The position numbers and the translations under genes were made by a program. Positions 9,528-17,646 of a DNA stretch of 64,000 nucleotides are shown one piece after another. Source of the DNA: Pullilachnospira sp963929535 (GTDB lineage: Bacteria; Bacillota; Clostridia; Lachnospirales; Lachnospiraceae). Numbering within the stretch: the first letter of the stretch is position 1; every line of letters starts with the position of its first letter. The stretch is from assembly GCA_963929535.1 (NCBI GenBank), contig CAWVIZ010000001.1:124001-188000 (forward strand), written 5' to 3'. The notes under the pieces were generated by a model. The model was not told the DNA's origin, searched no databases, and saw nothing but the letters and a program-made list of their open reading frames with translations.

Positions 9528-11253
9528 CCTCTCCACCTCCTTTGATCTGTGATTCGTAAATCTCACGGTAGATGGCATTGGTTTTCAGAAGCTCTTCCGA
9601 AGTACCCATGCCGTTGATCTCTCCGTCTTCCATAACAATGATCAGATCCGCATCCTCCACAGAGGAGATCCTCTGGGCAATGATGATCTTGGTGGTATCC
9701 GGGATTTCTTCCCGGAACGCCTTCCGGATCAGCGCGTCTGTTCTGGTATCCACCGCGCTGGTGGAATCGTCCAGGATCAGCACTTTCGGTTTCTTCAGCA
9801 AAGCTCTGGCAATACAAAGCCTCTGCTTCTGACCTCCGGAAACGTTGTTTCCGCCCTCCACGATCTGGGTATTGTACCCTGCCGGGAACTCCTGGATAAA
9901 ACCGTCCGCCTGGGCCAGTTTACAGACTCTGCGCACTTCTTCGTTGGATGCATGCTCATCTCCCCAGCGGATATTTTCATAGATGCTTCCGGTAAACAGC
10001 ACATTTTTCTGGAGCACCACGGAGACCTGGTCTCTCAGGGATTCCAGTTTGTAATCCCGTACATCCACGCCGCCCACCTTAACGGATCCTTTTGTGGCGT
10101 CATACAGTCTGGGGATCAGCTGTACCAGGGTGGACTTGGCGCTTCCCGTTCCGCCGATGATTCCCACCATCTGACCGGATTTAATATGAAGGTTCACATT
10201 CTTCAGAGAGAGATTTCCTCCCTGGCCGGAATAGCTGAAGTCCACATTCTCAAAGTCAATGTCACCATTGGCCACTTCTGTTCTGGCGTCCGCCTTGTCA
10301 GACATCTCCGGAACCTCATCCAGCACCTCGGTGATACGTTCTGTGGACGCCTCGGCGATCATGATCAGCACGAACACAAAGGATACGATCATCAGAGAGC
10401 TCAAGATCTGAATAGCGTATACAATAATGCTGGTCAGCTCTCCCGTTTCCATGGTTCCGAATACGATGCTCTCTCCTCCGATGTATACCATACACAGGAT
10501 CACCAGATACATGGTGAACATCATTACCGGATTATTCCAGGCCACGATCTTCTCCGCCTTGGTAAAAAGTTTATATACGATACCGGAAATCTTATGGAAC
10601 TTCTCGTCCTCATGCTCTGCCCTCACATAAGCCTTTACCACTCTGGCCGCATTTACATTTTCCTGTACCGTATTGTTCAGGATATCATATTCATCAAATA
10701 CCGCCTCAAAATGCGGATGAGCTTTTTTGGCGATAAAGATCAGCGCGCCTCCCAAGATCGGCACTGTGATCAGCAGCATCAAAGCGATATCCGCATTGAT
10801 GGTCAGCGTCATCACCAGAGACAGCACGATCATAATAGGCGCTCTCACCAGCATACGGATGGTCATCATATAGGCCATCTGGATATTGGTGATGTCCGTA
10901 GTCAGTCTGGTTACCAGACTGGATGTGGAAAAATGATCGATGTTCTTAAAAGAAAACTCCTGGATCTTATAGAAAATATCATGCCGCAGATTCTTGGCAT
11001 AACCCGATGAGGCCACCGCCCCCATTCTTCCCGCCATTGCTCCAAAAAACAGAGACACCAGCGCCATAACGATAAGAACCGCTCCCGTCTTCAGAATGTA
11101 GCCCATATCATTGTTCTCAATGCCCACATCAATGATCCTGGCCATTAAAAGAGGAATCAGAACTTCTATCAGCACTTCAAAGATAACGAGAACCGGTGTC
11201 AGTACGGATTCTTTCTTATATTCCCGCACGGATCGAAGCAGCTTCCTGTTCAT
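9520..11253 (-). CDS. ABC exporter half-transporter, first subunit (degenerate ATPase site)
   Basis: Permease-ATPase fusion of 577 residues, first gene of the exporter operon. Three key ATPase positions are altered: Walker A reads GGTGSAKST (Ala for Gly), Walker B ends LDDSTS (Asp for the catalytic Glu), and the H-loop reads IIAQRIS (Gln for His). The signature NVSGGQKQR is intact. With the other subunit this gives one active and one degenerate ATP site, as known for BmrCD and TM287/288-type heterodimers. A consensus promoter and palindromic operator lie upstream. Genes of this type often follow a MarR regulator; none is adjacent here. Confidence 0.92.
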   Translation of the reverse strand: MNRKLLRSVREYKKESVLTPVLVIFEVLIEVLIPLLMARIIDVGIENNDMGYILKTGAVLIVMALVSLFFGAMAGRMGAVASSGYAKNLRHDIFYKIQEFSFKNIDHFSTSSLVTRLTTDITNIQMAYMMTIRMLVRAPIMIVLSLVMTLTINADIALMLLITVPILGGALIFIAKKAHPHFEAVFDEYDILNNTVQENVNAARVVKAYVRAEHEDEKFHKISGIVYKLFTKAEKIVAWNNPVMMFTMYLVILCMVYIGGESIVFGTMETGELTSIIVYAIQILSSLMIVSFVFVLIMIAEASTERITEVLDEVPEMSDKADARTEVANGDIDFENVDFSYSGQGGNLSLKNVNLHIKSGQMVGIIGGTGSAKSTLVQLIPRLYDATKGSVKVGGVDVRDYKLESLRDQVSVVLQKNVLFTGSIYENIRWGDEHASNEEVRRVCKLAQADGFIQEFPAGYNTQIVEGGNNVSGGQKQRLCIARALLKKPKVLILDDSTSAVDTRTDALIRKAFREEIPDTTKIIIAQRISSVEDADLIIVMEDGEINGMGTSEELLKTNAIYREIYESQIKGGGEDE

Positions 11254-11339
11254 ACATCTTTTCCCTTCCTTTCTGTTGTTGATATTCAGATTGTTCAGTA
11301 CCTTCCATACCGGCTGTCCCCATACGGCGGCGCCATATA

Positions 11340-11368
11340 GTTCGTTACCGAATTGTTTGTCACCGAAC
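11340..11368 (-). promoter_or_regulatory. Operator candidate for the ABC exporter operon
   Basis: A 29-bp interrupted palindrome, GTTCG at 11340-11344 and CGAAC at 11364-11368, that also contains two imperfect direct repeats of TTCGGTNAC on the minus strand. It begins about 6 bases past the -10 box, over the expected transcription start, where a MarR-type repressor would bind. Confidence 0.5.
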
Positions 11369-11374
11369 TTTTAT

Positions 11375-11404
11375 ATTATATATCTTTTCTTGTTTTAATG
11401 TCAA
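11375..11404 (-). promoter_or_regulatory. Promoter of the ABC exporter operon
   Basis: On the minus strand TTGACA (11399-11404) and TATAAT (11375-11380), both perfect consensus, are separated by 18 bases. Such a strong core promoter directly followed by a palindrome suggests repression as the main control. Confidence 0.8.
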
Positions 11405-11502
11405 TCCATAAAGCTATGAATTTTTAGTCAAAATCACCTGGGATTTTCGTCAAAACACCCCGGCGGCTCCGCCAGGCTCCCCATTGGATAGGGGGTTCCG
11501 TT

Positions 11503-11549
11503 GCCCGACAGATATCCGCTCATGCAAGCATGGCGGCCATTTGTCGGGC
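11503..11549. repeat. Family A-like palindromic repeat (copy A1, diverged)
   Basis: GCCCGACA and TGTCGGGC close a hairpin whose centre contains CCGC-TCATGCAAGCATGG-CGG. The centre (ATGCAAGCAT), the AAATGG on the minus strand and the flanking GTTGCCCG match family A copies at 34.8, 40.9, 51.0 and 58.8 kb, but the outer arms differ. It lies between genes. Confidence 0.5.
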
Positions 11550-11557
11550 GTATCACG

Positions 11558-11584
11558 CAAAAAGGAACGCTTTTGGCGCTCCTT
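11558..11584 (-). terminator. Terminator of the CNNM gene
   Basis: On the minus strand AAGGAGCGC pairs with GCGTTCCTT around a CAAAA loop and is followed by a T-run. It lies about 85 bases past the stop codon of the gene at 11668. Confidence 0.7.
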
Positions 11585-11667
11585 CTTTTCTGCCTCTCCA
11601 GCAGCCCGTATACCAGGTTACAGATCCATCGGCTTTGCCGCCAGTCTGCCGCCTGCCAAAGTTCCTG

Positions 11668-12987
11668 TTACTCTTCCCGGGCCGTCTGCTCCGCTTCCTT
11701 CTTTACGACTACGGTTTCCCCTACTCTGTGGTTTTCCACCGAATATACCTGGATCGTCAGATTCTCATACTGACAGGTGAACTGCTCTCCCTCCCCGGGA
11801 ATCCTTCCGATGATCCCGCAGACAAATCCGCTGAAGGTATCGTAGGTATCTGTGGGAAGCTCCATATCCAGCGCATCCGCCACATCCTCCAGATCCGCAT
11901 ACCCGCGGATCTTCCAGGTATTCTCTCCGGTCTTCTCCACAGCCAGAGGCGCCGGGATATCTTCCGTCTCATAGATCTCTCCCACCAGCGCTTCCATCAG
12001 ATCATGAAGTGTGATGATTCCCGAGATCCCGCCGTACTCATCAATAATGGCCGCAAAATAATTCCTGCTCTTTCTCATATTCTGGAACAGGATATTTGCC
12101 TTCATGGTTTCCGGTACCAGCGTGATCTGATCTACCGCATGCTCCAGGATATACTCCCTGGTCTTTCCTCTCATCCGGAAATAATCCTTGGTATTCAGCA
12201 CCCCGCGGATATCGTCAATGCTTTCCCCGCAGACCGGGAAAAAGGTATGGCGGCTTTCATGGATCGTCTCCTCCCACTGGGCGTCATCGTCTTCCAGCGA
12301 AAGGTAGACCACATCCAGCCGGTGAGTACACAGTTCCTCCACAGAAATATCGTCAAACTCAAACACATTTTGGATCAGCTCCGTTTCCTGAGCATCGATA
12401 TTCCCCTGTTTGCTGCCGGTAGCCAGCAGCATCTTGATCTCCTCCTCGGAAACCTGCTCTTCATGTTCCTCCGGATCAATTCCCATCAAACGCAGTACCC
12501 CGTTGGTGGACACTGTCAGCAAAAATACCAGCGGCGCAAATACCTTGGATACCGCATACAGCATGTTGGACAGTCTCAGAGAAAGTCCTTCCGGATTCTT
12601 CATGGCGATCCGCTTTGGCACCAACTCTCCAAATACCAGGTTAAAGTAGGCCAGGATCAAGGTGATCAGTATCACCACGATGGACCGCATCACCTTTTCC
12701 GGCGCCGTTATCCCCAGGCTTACCAGAAGACTCACCACCGGCCCCGCAAAGTTCTCCGCAGCAAAGGCACTGCCCAGCAGTCCGGCCATAGTGATCGCCA
12801 CCTGAATGGTGGACAGGAACCGGGAGGGCTGCTCCGTCAGCTTTACCAGCTTCCAGGCACGCTTGTTGCCCTCATCAGCCATATTTTTCAGTTTCGTATC
12901 GTTTGCTGAGATCACGGCAATCTCTGCGCTGGCAAAGACTGCATTCAGTGCGATCAGCACAACCTGCAGAATTAATGCTCCTATCAT
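11668..12987 (-). CDS. CNNM/CorC-type membrane protein with CBS domains (hemolysin-like family)
   Basis: Protein of 439 residues with a DUF21 membrane domain (about residues 1-180: VVLIALNAVFASAEIAVISAND at the start, then LVSLGI...LTLILAYFNLVFGELVPKR), a CBS pair (about 210-340, including FFPVCGESIDDIRGVLNTKDYF and YGGISGIITLHDLMEALVGEI) and a C-terminal CorC_HlyC domain. CNNM relatives export Mg2+ or Co2+; the hemolysin name is historical. The ATG at 12987 has GGAGGATTTGATAAA before it; the in-frame ATG 24 bases further up lacks a site. It is a single gene with its own terminator. Confidence 0.9.
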   Translation of the reverse strand: MIGALILQVVLIALNAVFASAEIAVISANDTKLKNMADEGNKRAWKLVKLTEQPSRFLSTIQVAITMAGLLGSAFAAENFAGPVVSLLVSLGITAPEKVMRSIVVILITLILAYFNLVFGELVPKRIAMKNPEGLSLRLSNMLYAVSKVFAPLVFLLTVSTNGVLRLMGIDPEEHEEQVSEEEIKMLLATGSKQGNIDAQETELIQNVFEFDDISVEELCTHRLDVVYLSLEDDDAQWEETIHESRHTFFPVCGESIDDIRGVLNTKDYFRMRGKTREYILEHAVDQITLVPETMKANILFQNMRKSRNYFAAIIDEYGGISGIITLHDLMEALVGEIYETEDIPAPLAVEKTGENTWKIRGYADLEDVADALDMELPTDTYDTFSGFVCGIIGRIPGEGEQFTCQYENLTIQVYSVENHRVGETVVVKKEAEQTAREE

Positions 12988-13033
12988 TTTATCAAATCCT
13001 CCATATCTCATTTTTAGTTATGAAAATCCAAAA

Positions 13034-13103
13034 AGGTATAGCCTGTACCTGTATCCCCATCCGGTCTTCCCGAAATCCAGGGTATCATGCACAAGCTATA
13101 CCT
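13034..13103 (-). terminator. Hairpin terminator candidate downstream of the solute-binding-protein remnant
   Basis: On the minus strand AGGTATAGC (from 13103) and GCTATACCT (to 13034) pair over a long loop that can itself fold (GATACCC with GGGGATAC), followed by TTTTTGGATTTT. It is downstream of the decayed sugar locus. Confidence 0.5.
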
Positions 13104-13241
13104 CTATATATTCATAACATCACATGGAGTCCTGAAAATATTTGCAGTTGCAGGTTCGCCATCACTGTCGCTATCCATGTATGTTCTCACTCCCTTCCGT
13201 ATATTGGTAATAGGATACCATACGTCCGGGGGGGATGTCAA

Positions 13242-13612
13242 CTACCTCTGCATGGCAAAATCCACACTCTCCTGCGTTGTCGCAAGCTCCTGCTCCATAT
13301 CTGCTCCGGAGACCATATTGGTCAGCGCCACTCCGAGAGCCGTGTTGAATTCTGCTGTATACTGTCCATAAGGCACTGTGGGAACCTTCTGAGCAAAATC
13401 CGCGATATCCTGGTACACCTTCTGCCCTCCGAAGAATTCCTGCTCCGTATCATAAATCCCGCTCTCGGCGGCCGGAATATAAGGAGCGATCGCCCGGTAG
13501 AGGGAAATACGGTTTCATAGAACTCCACGCTTCCTCCAAAGGTCTCCGCGAAGAACTCCTCCGCCAGCTCCGGGTTCTTGCAGGTGGATGAAATGCTGTT
13601 TTTCACCTTCCC
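13242..13612 (-). pseudogene. C-terminal remnant of an ABC sugar-binding protein, frameshifted
   Basis: Only about the last 120 codons of an extracellular solute-binding protein survive. The first part reads CKNPELAEEFFAETFGG and VEFYETVFPSTG; one base is missing in a G-run (plus strand C at 13493-13495) and the other frame continues AIAPYIPAAESGIYDTEQEF, FGGQKVYQDIADFA and ends TTQESVDFAMQR. These are standard C-terminal motifs of sugar-binding lipoproteins. Sequence begins immediately after the stop of the URO-D-like gene, with no start codon or signal peptide, so the N-terminal two thirds have been deleted. It is the relic of a former sugar-uptake operon. Confidence 0.82.
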
Positions 13613-13625
13613 CTGACACCTCCGG

Positions 13626-14693
13626 TCATTTTACCCGGTATTCCCGGCAGGCCTCCACATATGCCAGAATGTTCTCCCAGGGCACCTCCGGCTCCAGCAG
13701 ATGGGTGGGAGCCGCAAACAGACCGCCATGCTCCGAAGCGATATCCAGATTTTTCCACACTGCCTGTTTTACTTCCTCAGGTGTTCCAAAAGGCATGGTG
13801 GTCTGTGTGCCAATCGTTCCGTGGAAAGATATTTTCCCGCCGTACTGTCTGTAAATATCCGCAAAATCCATACACTCTGTCTGTATGGGATTCATCACAT
13901 CCACTCCGCACTCGATCAGATCCGGAATGAACAGTGTAGCGTCTCCGCAGCTGTGGTAAAAGATCAGGATCTCCGGGTTGATCTCCTTTACAGCAGCGAT
14001 CACCTTTGCCAGTCTGGGCTTCATCCATGTCCTGTACATTTCCAGGCTCATCATGGGACCGTTCTGCATTCCGATGTCATCTCCCAAAAATACAATGTCC
14101 ACACCTGCCTGCGCGTAAGATCTGGCCCGGATCACAGACTGCTCCGTTACTTTATCCAGCACCCAGGCTGCCATCTCCGGTTCACAGCTCATGTCCACCA
14201 TCAGATTCTCCATTCCCCGGATATACCAGGCAGTTTCCCAGATGGTCATCTGCATATTTCCCACTGCTGCCAGCCCCTGGGCATGAATTTCCTCAGCCTG
14301 TCTTTTTTGGTGGGAATTATCCCCTTTGGCATAATCCGGGAAGGGATACGCCTGCAGTTCCTCCAGTTCTTCCATATCCGCCATGGGGTTCCGCATACGC
14401 GTCATATGTTTCGCCGCCTCGCTTCCAGGCTCATGGGCCACCCCCCAGATATCGATCTGAGTCCCCTCCTTCAGACCTTCGGGATAATACTTCCTGTAAA
14501 CCTCCGGATCATATTCCAGACGGATATCCTCCACATTCTCCCAGGGCATTCCGAAATACCTGTGATAATCCAGGGAAGAACCCGTTCTTTTCCGGTATTC
14601 TTCCACCAGGGATGGACACATATTAAATTCCACCGGAACTTCCTCATAGGGTTCTCTCCTTAAAAGCGCCAGCAAATTCTCCCGTTTTGTCAT
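13626..14693 (-). CDS. Uroporphyrinogen decarboxylase (URO-D) fold protein
   Basis: Protein of 355 residues of the broad URO-D/methyltransferase superfamily. Recognisable segments are the metal/ligand pocket FLGDDIGMQNGPMMS, the FYHSCGDATLFIPDLIECGV strand and FHGTIGTQTTMPFGTPEEV. Clostridia carry many such paralogues next to sugar or aromatic-compound loci; they are usually not haem enzymes and often act as corrinoid-linked methyltransferases or have unknown roles. The ATG at 14693 follows GGAGGAAGATC. It is divergent from the AraC gene at 14902, which likely controls it. The reaction is unknown. Confidence 0.78.
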   Translation of the reverse strand: MTKRENLLALLRREPYEEVPVEFNMCPSLVEEYRKRTGSSLDYHRYFGMPWENVEDIRLEYDPEVYRKYYPEGLKEGTQIDIWGVAHEPGSEAAKHMTRMRNPMADMEELEELQAYPFPDYAKGDNSHQKRQAEEIHAQGLAAVGNMQMTIWETAWYIRGMENLMVDMSCEPEMAAWVLDKVTEQSVIRARSYAQAGVDIVFLGDDIGMQNGPMMSLEMYRTWMKPRLAKVIAAVKEINPEILIFYHSCGDATLFIPDLIECGVDVMNPIQTECMDFADIYRQYGGKISFHGTIGTQTTMPFGTPEEVKQAVWKNLDIASEHGGLFAAPTHLLEPEVPWENILAYVEACREYRVK

Positions 14694-14901
14694 GATCTTC
14701 CTCCTTTTTTCTGTCTGTGCACATTCCGGAAATATCTCCCCGGCCATCCGCTCTGTCCGGTCATCCTCTCCCGGCAGGCCTGAGCCGCCGTCCGGTACAG
14801 GAAATATTTCCTTTGACTTGACTCTATTATACAGGTTACAATAGGGTTATCCAATGGGCGGTCTGGCCTATACATGTCATATTTGGTAAAAGGAGGTTGC
14901 T

Positions 14902-15738
14902 ATGAACATTCCTGCTTCTTATTACAAAACCGATACGATCTACCGCACGCTCACCGGCGTCCGCCGCAACGGCGAACTGGGATGCGGATTTATGTACAAA
15001 CCGGACAGCACCTTCAGCGACACTTACTGCTTTGATTATTACGGCGCATTTCTGCTGCTGGACGGCTCCGGCTATCATACCGACCAGTACGGCAAACGGG
15101 TTCCCGTCTATCCCGGTGACTTTGTTCAGCGGATTCCCGATGCTCCCAATTCCACGGAGGTTATTCCCGATGGGAAATGGCTGGAGTTCTTCGTATCCTT
15201 CGGCACGGATACCTTTCTCCACCTGGTGGATGTGGGACTTCTCTCCGACCAGCCGGTGATCCATCCCGGCCTTTCTTCCCTGATCCTTCAGAAATGCGCC
15301 TATCTTCTCAGATGCATGAAAAGCTGGCCCAACGACAAACAGCCCCAGCTGTATCTGAATCTGCAGGAATTTGCCATCGAGCTGTATCAGCGCTCCCTGC
15401 ATAAGCAGATGGATCCCCACACTCAGCTTTTGATGCAGCGGGCCGCAGAGCTTTTGTGCGCCTCCCCGGAATTTCCCTCTGCCCAGGCCACAGCCCAACG
15501 GCTGGGAATGAACTACGAGACCTTCCGTAAAAAATTCCGTCAGTATTTCCGCTGTTCGCCTGCGGCTTACCAGCTGACTGCCAGGATCACATACTCAAAA
15601 ACACTGCTTTTGAACACCCGGAAAAACCTCAATGAGATCGCTCTGATCTGCCATTTTTCTGACGCTTTCTCCTACTCCAAAGCGTTTAAAAAGTATTACG
15701 GCATCTCTCCGTCATACTTCCGTCAGATGTATCTGTAA
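14902..15738 (+). CDS. AraC family transcriptional regulator
   Basis: Regulator of 278 residues with an N-terminal ligand-binding half and C-terminal double helix-turn-helix (SAQATAQRLGMNYETFRKKF; LNEIALICHFSDAFSYSKAF), ending KKYYGISPSYFR. The ATG follows AAAGGAGGTTGCT, a perfect site. It is divergent from the URO-D-like gene, with some 200 bp between, and probably regulates that locus, whose transport gene is now a fragment. Confidence 0.87.
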   Translation: MNIPASYYKTDTIYRTLTGVRRNGELGCGFMYKPDSTFSDTYCFDYYGAFLLLDGSGYHTDQYGKRVPVYPGDFVQRIPDAPNSTEVIPDGKWLEFFVSFGTDTFLHLVDVGLLSDQPVIHPGLSSLILQKCAYLLRCMKSWPNDKQPQLYLNLQEFAIELYQRSLHKQMDPHTQLLMQRAAELLCASPEFPSAQATAQRLGMNYETFRKKFRQYFRCSPAAYQLTARITYSKTLLLNTRKNLNEIALICHFSDAFSYSKAFKKYYGISPSYFRQMYL

Positions 15739-15762
15739 GGCAGGCTGCTTCATATTCCAAAA

Positions 15763-15800
15763 AAGGGTATTGCATGAGTTTCTTCTCAAGCAATACCCTT
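15763..15800. terminator. Bidirectional terminator between AraC gene and sigH
   Basis: AAGGGTATTGC and GCAATACCCTT form an 11-bp stem with A and T tracts on either side. It closes both the AraC transcript and the long cysE-to-sigH transcript. Confidence 0.85.
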
Positions 15801-15843
15801 GTATATTATTAAAATTAAATTAGGAAAGGCTTTCCCCGCTCTT

Positions 15844-16428
15844 CTATTTTTCCAGCCACATCCGCACCTTACTGCGGATCCTCTGCAGAGCGTTGTCAAT
15901 GGACTTGGGTGAGCGGTCCATGGCATCCGCGATCTGCAGGTAATTCTCTCCATTGAGATATTTTTCCAATACCTGATTTTCAAACTCACTGAGCTGCTCC
16001 CGGATCTTCTGCTCAGTGGTCTGCGCGTCTTCCCGGTCGATCACAATGCTTTCCGGGCTGTTCTGCCGAAAACTCCGCAGCTCGTTTTCCCCCTCCTGGC
16101 TGTTCAGGGAGATATAGGAATTCAGCGGACGGTGCTTCTGCCTGTTGGAGGACTGAACGGCATTGTACAGCTGCCTGTCCACACAGAGCTGGGCAAACGT
16201 ATAAAAGGAAGCGTCCTTATCCTTCCGGTAATCCCGCACGGCCTTGAACAGTCCGATCATCCCCTCCTGGATCAGATCGTCCTGGTCACCTCCCATCAAA
16301 TACAGCACTCTGGCTTTTTTTCTCACCATGGACTTGTACTTGTCGATGAGATAATCCATCACATCCTCCTGGCCGCCGTTCAAAAGCTCCAGAAGCTCCT
16401 CATCCGTATATCCCGAATAATCCTTCAT
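15844..16428 (-). CDS. sigH: RNA polymerase sigma factor SigH (sporulation sigma-H)
   Basis: Sigma-70 family protein of 194 residues that directs early sporulation and stationary-phase genes. Region 2 is clear (DYLIDKYKSMVRKKARVLYL, GGDQDDLIQEGMIGLFKAVRDY, then FYTFAQLCVDRQLYNAVQSS) and region 4 ends the protein (NGENYLQIADAMDRSPKSID, NALQRIRSKVRMWLEK). The order rlmB-sigH is conserved in Firmicutes. The ATG at 16428 follows GGAGCGGTGAAAGGT; an upstream in-frame ATG would overlap rlmB and adds unrelated residues. Confidence 0.9.
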   Translation of the reverse strand: MKDYSGYTDEELLELLNGGQEDVMDYLIDKYKSMVRKKARVLYLMGGDQDDLIQEGMIGLFKAVRDYRKDKDASFYTFAQLCVDRQLYNAVQSSNRQKHRPLNSYISLNSQEGENELRSFRQNSPESIVIDREDAQTTEQKIREQLSEFENQVLEKYLNGENYLQIADAMDRSPKSIDNALQRIRSKVRMWLEK

Positions 16429-16459
16429 ACCTTTCACCGCTCCTTTTCCCCGGCATGTT

Positions 16460-17194
16460 TCACCCTCTCTGCCGGGAAATTTCAAATGCCAGGATTCCGG
16501 CTGCAACTGACGCGTTCAGAGAATCAATATCCCCCTTCATGGGAATGGAGACAGTAAAATCGCAGTTTTCTCTCACCAGACGGCTGACCCCGCTTCCCTC
16601 ATTTCCGATCACCAGACCCACAGGGCCCTTCAGATCCATCTGATAATAGGGGGTGCCTCCCATATCGGCGCATACAAACCAAAGCCCCTCTTTTTTCAGC
16701 TCTTCCATGGCAGACACCAGGTTTGTCACCCGGGCTACCGGTGTGTAGTTGAGAGCGCCGGCAGAGGTTCTGGCCACCGCTGCCGTCAATCCCACCGCTC
16801 TTCGTTTGGGAATGATCACTCCATGGGCCCCCGCCAGATTGGCTGTACGGATCATGGCTCCCAGATTATGGGGATCCTCGATATTATCCAGAACAAATAC
16901 AAAGGGCGGCTCCCCTTTTTTCCGGGCATTTTCCAGGATATCCTCCACCTGGGCATAGGCGTAGGCGGCGGCAACCGCGATCACTCCCTGATGCTTTCCC
17001 GTCTCTGACATCTGATCCAGCCGTTCTTTTTTCACATAGTTGATGATGGTATCCCGTTTTCCCGCCTCCCGGGCGATGGTCCGCACAGGGCCGTCCTGAC
17101 AGCCGTCCAGGATATACAGCCTGTCTATGGTTTTTCCGGAACGGAATGCCTCCAGAACCGCATTCCTTCCCTCGATCTGATTTTCATTTTTCAT
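16460..17194 (-). CDS. rlmB: 23S rRNA (guanosine-2'-O-)-methyltransferase RlmB (SpoU family)
   Basis: Methylates the ribose of a conserved 23S rRNA guanosine using SAM. The 244 residues begin with the SpoU substrate-binding domain (EGRNAVLEAFRSGKTIDRLY) and carry the three trefoil-knot motifs: DNIEDPHNLGAMIRTANLAG, GLVIGNEGSGVSRLV and VSIPMKGDIDSLNASVAAGI. The start overlaps the mrnC stop by four bases, so the two are coupled. It belongs to the cysE-cysS-mrnC-rlmB-sigH run common in Firmicutes. Confidence 0.95.
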   Translation of the reverse strand: MKNENQIEGRNAVLEAFRSGKTIDRLYILDGCQDGPVRTIAREAGKRDTIINYVKKERLDQMSETGKHQGVIAVAAAYAYAQVEDILENARKKGEPPFVFVLDNIEDPHNLGAMIRTANLAGAHGVIIPKRRAVGLTAAVARTSAGALNYTPVARVTNLVSAMEELKKEGLWFVCADMGGTPYYQMDLKGPVGLVIGNEGSGVSRLVRENCDFTVSIPMKGDIDSLNASVAAGILAFEISRQRG

Positions 17195-17646
17195 TGTCTG
17201 CCGCCCCCTTCCTTTGACGTTTCCTCCCCGGCCGCTTCCAGCCCCTGTTTGATCAGATCGATCATTCTGCGGTACTGGCCGGTAAGGTAAAGATATCCCA
17301 TCACCGCCTCAAAGCCGGTGGCCTTCCGGTATTGCCCCACGGTGGCGTTTTTGGCGGTGGTGTAGGATTTGGCGTTCCTGCCCCGGTGGTACACTGCTTC
17401 TTCCTCCGGCGTAAAGGAGGGCTCCAGCGCCTGGGCCATCGCTGCCTGGGTCGGGGCCTTTACCAGACGGCTGGCCCGTTTGTGCAGCTTGCTGGCCTGG
17501 CAGTTTCCCTGGCAGACCAGTATGGTCCGGATATACAGGTCATAGATTCCGTCTCCGATATAGGCCAGCGTCAGCGGTGAATAAGTCCGGATGTCCTGCT
17601 CCTTCAGGCCGAACTGTTCCTTCAGATATGTTATGCTCTCTTCCAT
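17191..17646 (-). CDS. mrnC: Mini-ribonuclease III
   Basis: Small RNase III-like dimeric endonuclease that matures 23S rRNA ends. The 151 residues contain the catalytic-domain signature SPLTLAYIGDGIYDLYIRT with the metal-binding Asp residues and no double-stranded RNA-binding domain, as expected. YHRGRNAKSYTTAKNATVGQYR and TGFEAVMGYLYL also match the family. It overlaps the end of cysS by 16 bases and the start of rlmB by 4. Confidence 0.93.
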   Translation of the reverse strand: MEESITYLKEQFGLKEQDIRTYSPLTLAYIGDGIYDLYIRTILVCQGNCQASKLHKRASRLVKAPTQAAMAQALEPSFTPEEEAVYHRGRNAKSYTTAKNATVGQYRKATGFEAVMGYLYLTGQYRRMIDLIKQGLEAAGEETSKEGGGRQ

